DNA from: Monomorium pharaonis
Taxonomy: Eukaryota; Arthropoda; Insecta; Hymenoptera; Formicidae
Length of the DNA stretch: 64,000 nucleotides
Reading direction: 5' to 3'
Assembly (NCBI RefSeq): GCF_013373865.1
Contig: NC_050477.1
Span: 3,990,869-4,054,868 of the forward strand
Shown here: piece by piece, positions 1 to 12,600 of the stretch
Layout: every line of letters begins with the position of its first letter
How positions within the stretch are numbered: the stretch's first letter is position 1
The notes under the pieces: generated by a model
Told to the model about the DNA's origin: nothing
The model's database searches: none
The model's input: only the letters and a program-made list of their open reading frames with translations
Translations under genes and position numbers: made by a program

Positions 1-719
1 GTCGCATAATGTCTATTAGTAATAAGTATGATATACATCCACGTTCGTGTATACTCTTTTGCGACTTACAAGTTTTTTATTAAAAAAAAATAACGATAAA
101 GACACTACATCTTTCCAAATTATCGTTGCGCCTGTTTAATCGAATGTTATATTTCTGAAGGTGTATTGTAGACAGAATTATATCACATATGCCATTTACT
201 TTTGGTAGTTTCTCATATTTAATATTCCAAAATGGCTTTTTTGTGATTGTATAATAAAAAAAAGAACCTTTCTTCAGCGAGTACTCGATTTACTCGTACG
301 CAGCAGTTTTTCGCGTGACACAGCGTACACGAACATCCGGACTTTATATTTATTACATATTAAACATGCGCATTAAGGATTATAATTTGTATTATTTTTG
401 TAGTTTAATGTTGCATGAACGCATGCTATATATTTATTAGGGTAATCCGAACTCTGTATTACAAAATTAGTTAAAAATTACCATGTGACCAATGGTCACG
501 AAAATCTGTTACACATTTCAAATAAGTTATTTTATAACAATGAATTACAGATTTGTGGAGGATCTGATACACAAATGGCATTAAATTAGTTACAATTGTC
601 TAATAATAATTTATTAGTAATAGCAGTAATAATGGGAACAGATAAGACTGTATTACTTAGTTTTTATATATTCCTAATTTTAAAGAATTCTTTTAATTCG
701 AATTTTGATTCGACTCGTA
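1..719. other. AT-rich non-coding DNA left of the satellite
   Basis: AT-rich sequence with short A and T runs and no reading frame with coding character. I see no splice signals, RNA gene or transposon ends here. The only open frame, running from about 596 into the satellite, is made of satellite monomers and is not a gene. Confidence 0.6.
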
Positions 720-2666
720 TTGCAGAAATTAATTTTTGCAACATTCTGTGTATTGTAAAAATTCGATATTTTCTGCAATTGTCAGCCTATTGCATTAATT
801 ATTTTTTACAACACTCTGTGTATTGTAAAAATTCGATATTTTCTGCAATGGTCAGCCTATTGCAGAAAATAATTTTTACAATGCTCTGTGTATTGTAAAA
901 ATTCGATATTTTCTGCAATGGTCAGCCTATTGCAGAAAATAATTTTTACAATGCTCTGTGTATTGTAAAAATTCGATATTTTCTGCAATTGTTAGCCTAT
1001 TGCATTAATTATTTTTTACAACACTCTGTGTATTGTAAAAATTCGATATTTTCTGCAATTGTCAGCCTATTGCATTAATTATTTTTTACAACACTCTGTG
1101 TATTGTAAAAATTCGATATTTTCTGCAATGGTCAGCCTATTGCAGAAAATAATTTTTACAATGCTCTGTGTATTGTAAAAATTCGATATTTTATGCAACA
1201 CTCTGTGTATTGTAAAAATTCGATATTTTATGCAATTGTCAGCCTATTGCAGAAAATAATTCTTACAATGCTCTGTGTATTGTAAAAATTTGATATTTTC
1301 TGCAATGGTCAGCCTATTGCAGAAAATAATTTTTACAATGCTCTGTGTATTGTAAAAATTCGATATTTTCTGCAATTGTCAGCCTATTGCATTAATTATT
1401 TTTTACAACACTCTGTGTATTGTAAAAATTCGATATTTTCTGCAATTGTCAGCCTATTGCTTAAATTATTTTTTACAACACTCTGTGTATTGTAAAAATT
1501 CGATATTTTTTGCAATTGTCAGCCTATTGCATTAATTATTTTTTACAACACTCTGTGTATTGTAAAAATTCGATATTTTCTGCAATTGTCAGCCTATTGC
1601 ATTAATTATTTTTTACAACACTCTGTGTATTGTAAAAATTCGATATTTTCTGCAATGGTCAGCCTATTGCAGAAAATAATTTTTACAATGCTCTGTGTAT
1701 TGTAAAAATTCGATATTTTCTGCAATGGTCAGCCTATTGCAGAAAATAATTTTTACAATGCTCTGTGTATTGTAAAAATTCGATATTTTCTGCAATGGTC
1801 AGTCTATTGCAGAAAATAATTTTTACAATGCTCTGTGTATTGTAAAAATTCGATATTTTCTGCAATTGTCAGCCTATTGCATTAATTATTTTTTACAACA
1901 CTCTGTGTATTGCAAAAATTCGATATTTTCTGCAATTGTCAGCCTATTGCATTAATTATTTTTTACAACACTCTGTGTTGTAAAAATTCGATATTTTCTG
2001 CAATGGTCAGCCTATTGCAGAAAATAATTTTTACAATGCTCTGTGTATTGTAAAAATTCGATATTTTCTGCAATGGTCAGCCTATTGCAGAAAATAATTT
2101 TTACAATGCTCTGTGTATTGTAAAAATTCGATATTTTCTGCAACACTCTGTGTATTGTAAAAATTCGATATTTTCTGCAATTGTCAGCCTATTGCTTAAA
2201 TTATTTTTTACAACACTCTGTGTATTGTAAAAATTCGATATTTTCTGCAATTGTCAGCCTATTGCATTAATTATTTTTTACAACACTCTGTGTATTGTAA
2301 AAATTCGATATTTTCTGCAATTGTCAGCCTATTGCATTAATTATTTTTTACAACACTCTGTGTATTGTAAAAATTCGATATTTTCTGCAATGGTCAGCCT
2401 ATTGCAGAAAATAATTTTTACAATGCTCTGTGTATTGTAAAAATTCGATATTTTCTGCAATGGTCAGCCTATTGCAGAAAATAATTTTTACAATGCTCTG
2501 TGTATTGTAAAAATTCGATATTTTCTGCAATGGTCAGCCTATTGCAGAAAATAATTTTTACAATGCTCTGTGTATTGTAAATATTCGATATTTTCTGCAA
2601 TTGTCAGCCTATTGCATTAATTATTTTTTATAACACTCTGTGTATTGTAAAAATTTATCACGGTTG
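720..2666. repeat. 70-bp double-hairpin satellite array, about 28 monomers
   Basis: A tandem array with a 70-bp period, for example the word TTCTGCAATG at 841 and 911. Each monomer has four parts: a 26-nt arm starting TTGTAAAAATT and ending TTTTCTGCAA, an 11-nt loop TGGTCAGCCTA, a 22-nt complementary arm starting TTGCAGAAAATAA, and a second 11-nt loop TGCTCTGTGTA. The arms are reverse complements apart from a 4-nt bulge (CGAT), so either loop can close a hairpin. Two monomer types occur: one with TGGTCAG plus GCAGAAAAT, the other with TTGTCAG plus GCATTAATT and a less perfect stem. Shortened monomers near 1190 and 2140 look like deletions between the short CAA words. No protein is implied. 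Confidence 0.93.
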
Positions 2667-2760
2667 TGGAAAATAATGAATTTTTACAATACACAGAGTG
2701 TTATAAAAAATCATTTTTGCAATAGGCTGACGATTGCGGAGAATAATGAATTTTTACAAT
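2667..2760. repeat. Inverted satellite copies at the right edge of the array
   Basis: After about 2666 the satellite changes orientation. The word ACACAGAGTG near 2690 is the reverse complement of the CACTCTGTGT loop of the array, and CAATAGGCTGAC near 2720 is the reverse complement of the GTCAGCCTATTG loop. The copies are diverged. The edge therefore carries a head-to-head junction. Confidence 0.8.
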
Positions 2761-2766
2761 ACTTTG

Positions 2767-3038
2767 ACAAGGGAATCTCGCGAGAACCCGAAAAATGAAT
2801 AGCATAGTTAAATAAAGGTATTTATACTGTAAAACTTTCGTATAAAACATTTTTTTATATTTTGTTTAATTTACGATATATATCGCAAAACCGCAAAAAT
2901 CGTCTCGAGGGTGGTTTCACCCCTTTAAACCGTTTTTGGGCACCAACTAAAAATTTCGAAATTCATGTATTTACCCCCTCTACATTTATGCCAAGTTTCA
3001 TTAAAATTTGAATTTTCGAGTTTGCGAGGTTCCCTTGT
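2767..3038. mobile_element. MITE-like element with 15-bp terminal inverted repeats
   Basis: ACAAGGGAATCTCGC at 2767-2781 is matched, with one mismatch, by its reverse complement GCGAGGTTCCCTTGT at 3024-3038. The 272 bp between have no open frame and contain runs such as GGTTTCACCCC. This is the form of a non-autonomous DNA transposon. No clear target-site duplication is seen, so the outer limits are approximate. It starts 6 bp after the inverted satellite copies. Confidence 0.55.
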
Positions 3039-5194
3039 TAGTTTTCTTTATGTTTTAAAATAGTATTACCTTATATAATTTTTTAATAACATCCGAGAAT
3101 TCTAAGGGATTTTTTTTACAAAATTTAAATAAACGCCCTGTTTTACGTTTAATATTTCACGTTTAACTTTGTGATTTATGGGTTCATGATTGGAACTTAT
3201 TTGTAAAAGTATCACGACTTCCTTTTTTAAAAAAAAAAAGTATTTTTTCATCGCTCGCTGTACGGAAAAAGCGCCAAATGTTACCGCGATAATTTACCGC
3301 GTTTTACCTCGCATCTGGAGCCTCGACGAGATTAAATCGAGATTCCGAGTCGATTCACGGCGTCCAGATGTCACGTTTAAGGAAGAGGAAGCCCACCTTT
3401 GATCCCTACCAAGTCGCAAGATGACGATCGAGCCACATGGATCCGCGTGTGCTCATTTTATAAGAATGCGCCGAATGCATAAGTATAGAAAAAACTGTTA
3501 TGTCACGCGTGTATGTATACGCCATTAATTAGAGGTTTTATTAATTCCCATTAGTCCCGACGTGTGAAATTGTATACGCGTCTTGTCGTCAAATCACACA
3601 CACGTCTGACCCATTTCCGCTTCCGTGCCATTTCCTGAGCGCGCGATCGGATAGGTCAAGTTTGTCGACGCGTTTGTCCCACGTTCGACCGTATAAAACC
3701 TTGCGGCGGTGTCGCGCCGACACAATTTCGCAAAATCACTCGATTAAGTAGACGCCATCGTCATCCCCGAACGAATCCTTCGATTCGTCAGTCGGTGAAA
3801 ATATCACGGAATCGGTGGAAGGAGAGGTACCGTGCGTAAAAAAGACTGCGTAAGGTCAGCGCTGACGGCACAGACTTTACCTATGATATTTTTTTTTCCC
3901 CCCGAGCGAACTTGCATAAAAAAGCGACCTTGGGTACTTGGTATCAATTTTTTTAATGTGACGTAAGTTCATCGGCGGCGTTTAATGCACCGTGCACGCG
4001 CGAACGCTCTGCGTCATCGAATACCATGACATTATTTACTGAAAGCGAAACTGTATAACGGGACGCATCCGTGCGATCGCGCTTCAATTGCGTTCGAGAA
4101 AATTGTTATTTCACCCGGTTCGTCCGAATAGAAATTTTGCAAGCTCAAAACAGCGCATTACTGAAAAATATATTTTTCTCTTGTTTTTTTTTTTAAAGAG
4201 AGATACATCGGTTTTTCGTTTCCGTTTCCAAGACAAGATCAGAAGCACGGCCGGAGGGTTCGAAACTTTTTTCTCTCCTCGAGATTCCTGCCACCCCCCC
4301 AGACAGTTTTACAGTAATCTCCGTGCCAAAAGTCTATTGTACTTTTCCATTTCGCTCCGGATCGCTTCGTGCCTCCTACCTCTCTATCTCTTTTTCTCTC
4401 GCTGCTGTACACCGAGCCGGTCGACCGGCAGCTTCGAGCGCCGGGATAAAGTCACGAGCAGTAATTATGAACGATAGCAGGGGAGAGAGAGGATATAATT
4501 GTGATTGATGGGAGAGAAGGGAGGAGCAGGGGGTGACTTCCTTTTAATCTCGAAGCTAACCCTTTCGTTCATCCATTGCCGCTTCTGCTCGGCCGACACC
4601 GCGCGGCGCGACGTGTCGCGCGATTTTTATTACCTCAAACTATATCTTCGCGGAGAAAACCTGAGATCTCGTAGATTTTTCGTTCCGTTCAAAGTTCAGA
4701 CCGGTACCAAAACCATTAAAGAATACATGATGATATTTTATGATAGAATCACACCTAAGAAATAAAAACTTGTTTATTCTGGTATGTTATAACTGCCATT
4801 TGTGAAGAGTTCCAATATAAATGGCTATCTTATTTTCATATTAGTTGATATTCATATAAATTGATATGAAACCTATTTGTAACACATTTACCTGCGAGTG
4901 GGAAGCGGAAGTAAAACGGAGATTGACGGTAAAACGATTGAATGTCTAATGAGAACGCTGAAGATTGTCTGACAGTAAAACGTGTGTGTTTGATTAAAGA
5001 CAAGGGAAATCAAATACGAAGAAGGGGGCTGAATTAATAATCATCGTTGTGCTGTATAAGCGAGAATAATGATAGTCTATAGCTTAAACGGGCGCTCTAA
5101 ATCGTCGTTATAAAACACGAAAGAAAGCCTCGCAAAGAGCGAGGAAGCCCGGCGTGTCCGCTTCATACGCGCTTATCCCCGATGCCTGCTTCTT
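3039..5194. other. Non-coding stretch, AT-rich passing into mixed GC
   Basis: The open frames here (about 3190, 4088, 4323 and 4505) have no recognisable domain and do not keep coding character across possible splice sites. I see a TATA-like box (annotated separately) and nothing else that can be named. Confidence 0.45.
3692..3698 (+). promoter_or_regulatory. Candidate TATA box
   Basis: TATAAAA lies in a locally GC-rich segment. An initiator-like TCACT lies at 3736-3740, somewhat farther than the usual 25-35 bp. A splice-donor-like GAG|GTACCG follows near 3826. Together they could mark a short non-coding first exon, but no downstream coding exon can be tied to it. A chance match is quite possible. 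Confidence 0.2.
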
Positions 5195-5315
5195 CGCGTG
5201 CATGCGTGCGTGCGTGCCTGCGTGCATGTTACATACGTGCATGCGTGCGCATACGCTGCGTTTGTGCATGTGTGTATGCGTGCGTGCGTGCGTGCGTGCG
5301 CGCGCGCTCGCTCGC
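5195..5315. repeat. Imperfect (TGCG)n tetranucleotide repeat
   Basis: Runs of TGCG/CGTG with interruptions. The alternating purine-pyrimidine pattern is of the Z-DNA-prone type. The repeat keeps all frames open and creates several false Arg/Ala/Cys-rich frames on both strands. Confidence 0.85.
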
Positions 5316-5503
5316 TTATTCTCCTCTCCTTTCTCCGTCGCGTCTCTACGCACTCGACTCCACAGTCCACGCACCGCCGAGCGAGCGAGCAAGCGGGAGT
5401 CTGCGATCAATGCGTGGCACTGCCACCGGTCGTCATGGCAACGTTGCGCGCCACGCACAACGAGCGAACGATCCGCGTCGATCGTGCGTAAGTGCGTGCT
5501 CCG

Positions 5504-5561
5504 GGCGCGCGCGCGCACATACGCACGCACGCACGCACGCACGCACGCACGAACACGCGCG
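5504..5561. repeat. (GC)n and (GCAC)n repeat complementary to the previous one
   Basis: A GC dinucleotide run followed by (GCAC)n. On the same strand it is the reverse complement of the (TGCG)n run about 250 bp to the left, so the two tracts form a loose inverted pair. Confidence 0.8.
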
Positions 5562-6831
5562 TAAAACCTCACTTACACGTTCACGTACAGGACGGCCTCC
5601 TGCGACGTACCGCGCGATGAGACTCGCGTAAGACCGCGTGCAGAGGACGATCGATGGTTCCGCAAACTGCCTTCGCGGCGGTACTACGAGCACGTGGCGT
5701 GCACGACGCATATGAATTCGAATATGATATTGTGCGTTAAATAAGTTCAATTTTAATTGTAAACAGAACGTTTTAAGAAATGCTTAATTTATCGGTGAGA
5801 TAAAACAAAATTTTCATTGCGGCATTCCTTATATGGATAATTGTTCCTTAATAACTTTTAGGAAATAGCTTCCATTCGCATATCTTCCTTATTAATGATG
5901 CTTTGATTCTGCATACTAGCTGAAAATTATGGGAATTAAAAACTGGAGGCTTCTTAGATTTATTTTTTTCTTCCGAACCAACGACGAAAATATTTTGAAC
6001 GTAAATGTCCAAATGTTAGCTTTAAAATTAGCTGCAAAGAAAAGAAAAACAACAAAAAAATTTAATTTGTAATAACTTATGTGAAATATCTTTTACTGTG
6101 TAGTTTTAAATCAATTTGAACGAGTATGTAAATATATTCAAATAAACTTTTGCATGAATATTTATTACAATTTCGTTGCACATATACGCACAAAATTATA
6201 TTTGATTTGTAATACTTTCTCATCAAATTTGCAAATAAATACTATAAAACGCGATTTCACATAAGAATAAAAAATGAATAAAAAATAAAATATCTTTTAA
6301 ATTAATAAGAAAATTATGTCCAAATTTTACAGAGATATTCAAAGATAATAATAGAACAAGTCCGTAAGATTTTTAAATTTTTGGTAACACTAATATGACA
6401 TTAAGGGATATTTTAGCGGGTCAAAAAGATTTTTTTTAATATTTTGTAAGTATATATAAAAATATGTCTGCTAAAGGATTTGGCCCGATTCGGAAATTAA
6501 CAAAGTTATAGCATGATATGGGACTGTGCTCGGCGTATGACAATAGAGCATTGTGTCGCCATTTATATTTCGGCTAAGGCTCGAAAGATCGTTATTTTTG
6601 GAATGTCTTACATTTGGAGTAGGATCTCTCTAAGATATAAAATCTTGATCTTGACCTGGTTCTGAAGGATTATTTAGTTTCTCGGCTCGGATGATTTTGA
6701 ACCGAGAAAACGCAAGCTAAGTTAATCATTTATTTACGCTAAGAAATCTTATATTAACGGATTATGCATATATCATATTTATAAATACGATATATGCATT
6801 GAAAGTTATGAATGGCAATGATTGTTGGTCA
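5562..6831. other. AT-rich non-coding stretch
   Basis: No coding frame. A small stem TTTCTCGG ... CCGAGAAA occurs around 6678-6710. Otherwise I see nothing that can be named. Confidence 0.5.
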
Positions 6832-7182
6832 CATGGACGTACTTGGGGTTTTTGGCAAAGGGAAAGGGGGAGAGAAAGTTATCAATTCTGTTAACACATA
6901 CAGCAGCAATTTTTTTGTGTTAATGCATTGTATTTTTGGATGTTTTAGAATTTAGGATATCTTCTTGTTCTCCTGATTTTCAATGAAAAAAATATAGATT
7001 TTGCCACAACTTCTAAAATTATAACTTTTATATTTTTTTTGAAGAAAATAATATTTTATGTAATAAAATTTTACCCATAGTTAAAAGTAAAATCGTATTC
7101 TATAATTAAAAATAAAAAATGAATAATAAATTTCGAGAGGGATTCAATCTCCTAAACCTCCCTGCCCCTGGGTACGCCCATG
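6832..7182. mobile_element. Remnant element with imperfect inverted ends
   Basis: CATGGACGTACTTGGGG at 6832-6848 pairs with CCCCTGGGTACGCCCATG at 7165-7182, whose reverse complement begins CATGGGCGTACCCAGG. The arms match at most positions with a one-base length difference. The interior is AT-rich and non-coding. Ends reading CATGGGCGTA...GGGG recur on arthropod DNA transposon remnants as far as I know, but the superfamily cannot be assigned from this copy. Confidence 0.45.
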
Positions 7183-9831
7183 GTCGGTCATCAAGCGAAG
7201 ATATACGTGAACTCCTGGAACAAAACTCGTATCAACACCGCTCGGAGCGGCGTTCAACTGACTTCGTTAGAGACGAGAGAATAAATCGCTGAGAAAAGAG
7301 AGCAAGACTTTGCAAGACTTTTATCATAGGAAAAAGATTCTCTGTATATCCCCTGCACTAGCTGGTTAATCATAAGTAAAATGATCTCTATGTAATCAGT
7401 ACGAAAAACTTTGCAAAAATTTGTAAAAACAACATAAAAATTTGGCTTCTAGATTAGAATACCCCCTTAAATATAAAGGAGGATTAAAAAATCATGAAAA
7501 ATTTTACGAATTTTTGACGCGATAAAATTCCATGCATTGTTACAAATTTGTTAGCGACACGGATTTTGGAGAGCTTTTTACCGTATCGATAGCTGTCCTA
7601 TATTTCCTATTGAATAAAAAAAAAGTTTTATTATGTATTCGCATTTTCTATCACTGAATTACAACAAAAATTACAACAGAAGATACGAAAAATATGCAAG
7701 AAACACGAACATATATTTTTGTCAATTTATCCGAATCTTTCTTCTTCATATTCCATAGAATGGCTTGTTTCGCCATTAAATTAATTATTTATAGCATTGA
7801 ATCTATTGCTAGCAAATATTCTATTATGAACAGTTGAGTACATTAATTAAACGTTAATTTAATAGTAGTTTACGTATATTTGCATTCGTCCCAATTTTAA
7901 CATTATTGTTATCAAAAGTTGATTGATTACAGAACATATTTGGACTTGGAAAAAATTTGAAAATAGAAAGGGATGCAATAACTCAAAAGGACAATGCACA
8001 GAAATTGTCCTGATGCTTCACAGCCGCAACCGTTCACAGGAACGACAACGTCAGGTCGCGGCAGATGTTTCTAACGAGCTCTGTAAGAGAAAGTATCGAT
8101 CGTGATATCGTTATGATTCGTTGTTCGTTATAATGAAGATAAATCTTAGTGATTTTACCACGAAGAAATAATTGTGCATTGCATAACGCACTGTAATTGC
8201 ATCAATGTTTTTTATATTTTAATAATATTTGGAACTAGAGAAAAACTTACTGAATACGTAGCTTAAGTTATTTTTTACTATATTTTCCATTTGGCATTGA
8301 TTTGTACGCAAACATAGAACATAGAAAATTGTTGCTTGATATTTTCAGTACCTATTACGATGTTTAACTCTTACCAGTGACAAATTAATTTATTAAATTT
8401 GCCTTTCGCAACGTTCTACAAAAGATATTTATAATAATTTTATTTGTGTTAAGAGTTTTAGTTGTTAATAATTTAATTTGTCAAGGTTTAGCAACCAATA
8501 TGTTAAAAATCATTATCATTTAATATTTGAGTATTTTTGAATTTTTTAAATATCTAAATTTAAATTAAAAAGCTTCGCTCGTTATAAGTGTTAATACTTT
8601 TTTTTATTGAAAGTACGAAAGAAAAGGAAAAGATACGCAAAATATCAGTTTCACATTTTTCAAAAATGTGGAATGTTATTGTATGTATTGCGGTTATTAC
8701 CCTATTGCAGAACGGCAAGAAAAAAAAGAGCATTTAAACCATTTCGATTGGAGTGATTTAGTGGCAGACCACTACATCGAAGATGGCACGCGTTGGAGAG
8801 GAAGGGAAAAGGGGGATTGCGCCCCCAATTCGCTTGAACACCTAGAGTAACCTTTACACCCTCGCACTAGAGTTCTTCGATGAATTCATCCGATCCTGTA
8901 GCGCCATCACCATCGCGCGTAAAGTGTGATTCGTAATGAATACAAATTTTATATTAACTTTTTCAATTATTTATTTATTTTATGATACATTATGATATTA
9001 AATTACTTCATATATTGCGTATTTGCTTTTTTTTTTTAATATACTCCAGGATTTTTTAAATTAAAAAATAACGGAAATTATACAGAGAACAGATTTTACA
9101 GCGCGATCAAGGAAAGAGAAAAAGTATCAAACCGTGAGAATCTCCCGAGGAATCACTCTCCCTTTCTATCTCTCTATTTATCTATCTCTGTTTCTCTTTC
9201 TTTCTCTTCCGTGGTCCAGGTGATCCTCACATCAGAGGGCAAAGGCCAAAGGGATTTTGTACGGCGAGAGAACAGGAATACGAGGGACGATATTTCATTT
9301 TTGCTCACGAAATACCGACAATGGACGCGTGTCACGACGTTGCAGCTGCTTTCACCGCTGTATTTGACGTAATGTGGCACACATGGCGCAAGTTCGTCCC
9401 GTAAGACCGAAATGCATAAGCAACTGAACCTACCTCCATCACTTTTCCTTTACTGATGCATGGTTATGCCAGATCGACATGTCTTAAGATCTGTTATCAA
9501 ATGATATACATTGCATGACTATTGATATACGTATGTTTATTTCTTTATGAGATCCGTAGCATAGCAAGAAGTTGTATTCCTTTTAATGGCATTTTGATTT
9601 AAAAAATTACAAAATTTTGTTCTGAAAAAGATCAATGTTAAAAACACATGTCGGTGACACGATTACATTAATTTATCTACTTATTTTAAATATTATTTAT
9701 TTTAATTCAGAAACTAAAAAAAACATGTCGTTTTGCTGCTTCAGAAGCCAAAATCTATCCATTGATCCATTCTTTTATACTATATATTATAAAATACTAA
9801 TGGTAATTATAATTATAATTAATAAAGTAAT
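7183..9831. other. AT-rich non-coding stretch
   Basis: Sequence of low GC with scattered short frames (about 7923, 8668, 9174, 9635), none with recognisable domains or good splice context. Nothing else is visible. Confidence 0.5.
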
Positions 9832-10024
9832 ACACTGACAGAAAAGGATGCTTGATAAATATTTATTTGAATAGTACTAATAACATTTTATAAAAAACCA
9901 TTAATATTTATTTCAAACAAGTAAGACTTTATATAATTTAGAAAATATTACTTGTTTGGAATAAATATTCAAGCATTTAACTATTTAAGCAAATAACTAT
10001 TCAATCATTCTTTTCTGTCAGTGT
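9832..10024. mobile_element. 193-bp MITE with terminal inverted repeats and a TA duplication
   Basis: CACTGACAGAAAAG at 9833 is mirrored exactly by CTTTTCTGTCAGTG ending at 10023. The element is flanked by TA on both sides, as for Tc1/mariner-type insertions. Inner sequences also pair (for example TTGAATAGT with ACTATTCAA), so most of the element can fold back. There is no coding capacity, so it would depend on an enzyme supplied elsewhere. Confidence 0.8.
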
Positions 10025-12600
10025 AAATATAATTATAATTTATATTTCAGATTGCAAGAAAAGATATTATTCAGTAGGGATAAATAAGTGAAAAGATGAG
10101 TTTTTGTGCTGAAAAATCATGCGTAGAAAAAAATAGTGAGAAAAAAGATGCGGCCTTTCTATTGTAAGATTCTGGTGAATCGATGTTTTTGAAAAATTCA
10201 CAAGAAGGTCATTGTGAACAAGATTCACAAGAAGGTTCCAATAGATTAAAATAGGAGCAGGTAAATTTTGACTGTGGTAAATAATTTTAATTTGATGAAG
10301 GCATTATTGTTACCTGTAAAACCGGTAAACCTACAATGAAAAGAAGGAACGATAGGTCGTTCAACTTACCTGGTTGGTTGTATTGATGTGTTATATTGAT
10401 GCTTTCGATGATTATCTATGGTGTAAATTGTTTTTCATAATTTGCAATTGCAAAGTAGCCAACATACCGAGCGGTTGAAAATCCTGAGAGAGACCTCAAT
10501 CCTTTTTTTTTTTTTTTTGCAAAAGCGAAAGACTTTATCGAGCACAACGCGATCTAGTTAGGACCGGAAGGGTGATTTATCAAGCGACCGCATCATTACG
10601 CGCGAAAGGGACACAGCATTGCTGGCATGATCGGTCGTCCTTCCACCGGGAAGAAGAATACGTATTAATTTATATCTACATGCAAGGCTGCCATTGTCAT
10701 GTTAATCAGGTCTCCACGCATTAATCGAGCTTTTCGGTAATGCGTTCATGCGTGCATACGATTCGCTCTTCCCATGCTGCACATGCATAGAAGTTCAAAG
10801 ACAGAGCCGGTCGACGTAATGATGGATTTGAAAAACTCGGACAGAAGGAACGAAACGAACTTGATCCAGAGTCATTCCGCGACTTGATTGTCGAGTTCAG
10901 TGAGTCGTTTCGATGCGCAATCACATGATCGAAATGATATTAAATCGAAAATCAAGTGATGTTGTCACTATCTCAATTTTCAATCCAAGACACGACTGGT
11001 AAAATATAATTCGCTTTCTAACAATCGCATCTCATCGAATTGAAATACCTGGAACGTGAGATTCGAATTCTCGCTTAACATCTGGATCAATTAATGCAGG
11101 CATCTAGAAAATAAATACACCTGGATAGAAATTTAGTCGGATCAAGTTCGAAGTAGATATTCATTCATATACAGTATTCTAAATAGAGATTATCGGTATA
11201 TTGATCTTGAGTATTGATGTTGCTCATGTGTCAGCGCTCCGTTTAACTTGAATATAAATAAATTACTAATCTCTACCAAAATTTATCGCTTCTTGTATGT
11301 AGCCGTCCGTGTGTGGTTTACGCACTCCGCGGCCCAAAAGTTTAGAAATGGTTAAATGTTTCGTAAAATATGCGCTTTCTTGAAAAATGTTTTATACAAA
11401 AGTCGTAGGATTTAGGTCCATATACTGGTACACCAAATTTGGCGTACCAAATCCGGTTTAAAAAATTATTCAGGTTTCTTTCCATATGCTGGACAAAAGC
11501 GCAAGATTAAAACATTTTTATAAAGAATAAAAATATTAAATCTTATAAAGTTTATTTTTAATTTAAAATTTATGCCTAATATGAGTATTTTTAGATTATA
11601 TATATCATAGCTGATATTGACGTGGCATAATCTCACCTAAATCTTAAAAATACGTTATATCCCTTGTCAATACGCAATATTCGAAATTGGGTAGTCGGAT
11701 CAGAGCCGAAATCTAGCATGTCGTCCAATTTGGCCTTGATTTCTACTAGACATAGTTTCCACCCGGGTACCCGCAGCGAATGTACGTGCGCGCAGTATCC
11801 GTTAAAAAAAAAAATTATGCCCGTATCTGCCTTCCCGTGCGTGAACACCTCGGATAAACATCTCGCTGTACCCCCATGAAGAGAGTCGGCAGCGGTGCGC
11901 GCGGAGGATGCGAAGATCGAGATTTTCACGCCGGGGAAGTATACGGCAGCATTATCGCCGTGTAACACATTTCGGCGTGTCCCGCAGCCCCCAAACACAG
12001 CCGGGTCGAATCCCTGCTCCATTTGCCACATCCACACGCGTTATGTTACCCGCGTTACTGCGCGTGACTTGCCAGCTTTCGAAATCGCTCGCGCTCGAGC
12101 GAGGGGGTGGAAGGTGAGAAATTCGCGGGAAGGGTTACGCCGGGATTGCGTCTCGCCCCGGGGCCCCGAAAAGTCGTTGATATCGAATCCGAGAGGTCGC
12201 TGAAATAAATCGTTAGCCCTCGAGATACAGGTGGGGGGAGGGGGGAGGAAGGGTAGAGAAAGGAGGCTTTGCGAAGGCTACGATTGGTTGCTCGAGGGAT
12301 GAAAGTGCCCGAGGCCTAGCTACATTTTACGAGCTCTCCCGTTTTTCTTTTTTTTTTTTTTTTATGACTCCCGGAAAAGGAACCGAATAGCTCGCGAATT
12401 GCAACGTATAATTCTATAATGAGGATACGAGCAAAACGGAGTAGGACCGATTATATTAACATTTCGTGGATTTGCAGAATAAGGAAGAGATTCGCATTAA
12501 TATTGTAGGTACCTTAATTGTGAAATAATTTATGGAATACGGACTTGATGAGTTTTTCATGTAATTATATGAAAACTAATTGAGACGAGGCCAAGTTCCA
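10025..12600. other. Non-coding stretch with short homopolymers and a G-rich tract
   Basis: Contains poly-T runs near 10502 and 12350 and a G-rich tract at about 12230-12252 with several G4-6 runs that could form a quadruplex. A minus-strand frame of 134 codons at 11633-12037 is open, but an overlapping plus-strand frame is also open, and neither has a recognised domain or ATG-anchored start. I do not call it a gene. Confidence 0.45.

Noticed and set aside
720..2760. CRISPR-like array (regular repeats with apparent spacers)
   Set aside because: The period is uniform, the supposed spacers are not unique, and the setting is an insect nuclear genome; it is a satellite.
5108..5750. Cluster of Arg/Ala/Cys-rich frames on both strands
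   Set aside because: Produced by the (TGCG)n and (GCAC)n repeats, which keep all frames open.
11633..12037. 134-codon minus-strand frame
   Set aside because: It looked somewhat protein-like, but it starts at GTG, overlaps an equally open plus-strand frame and matches nothing I recognise.
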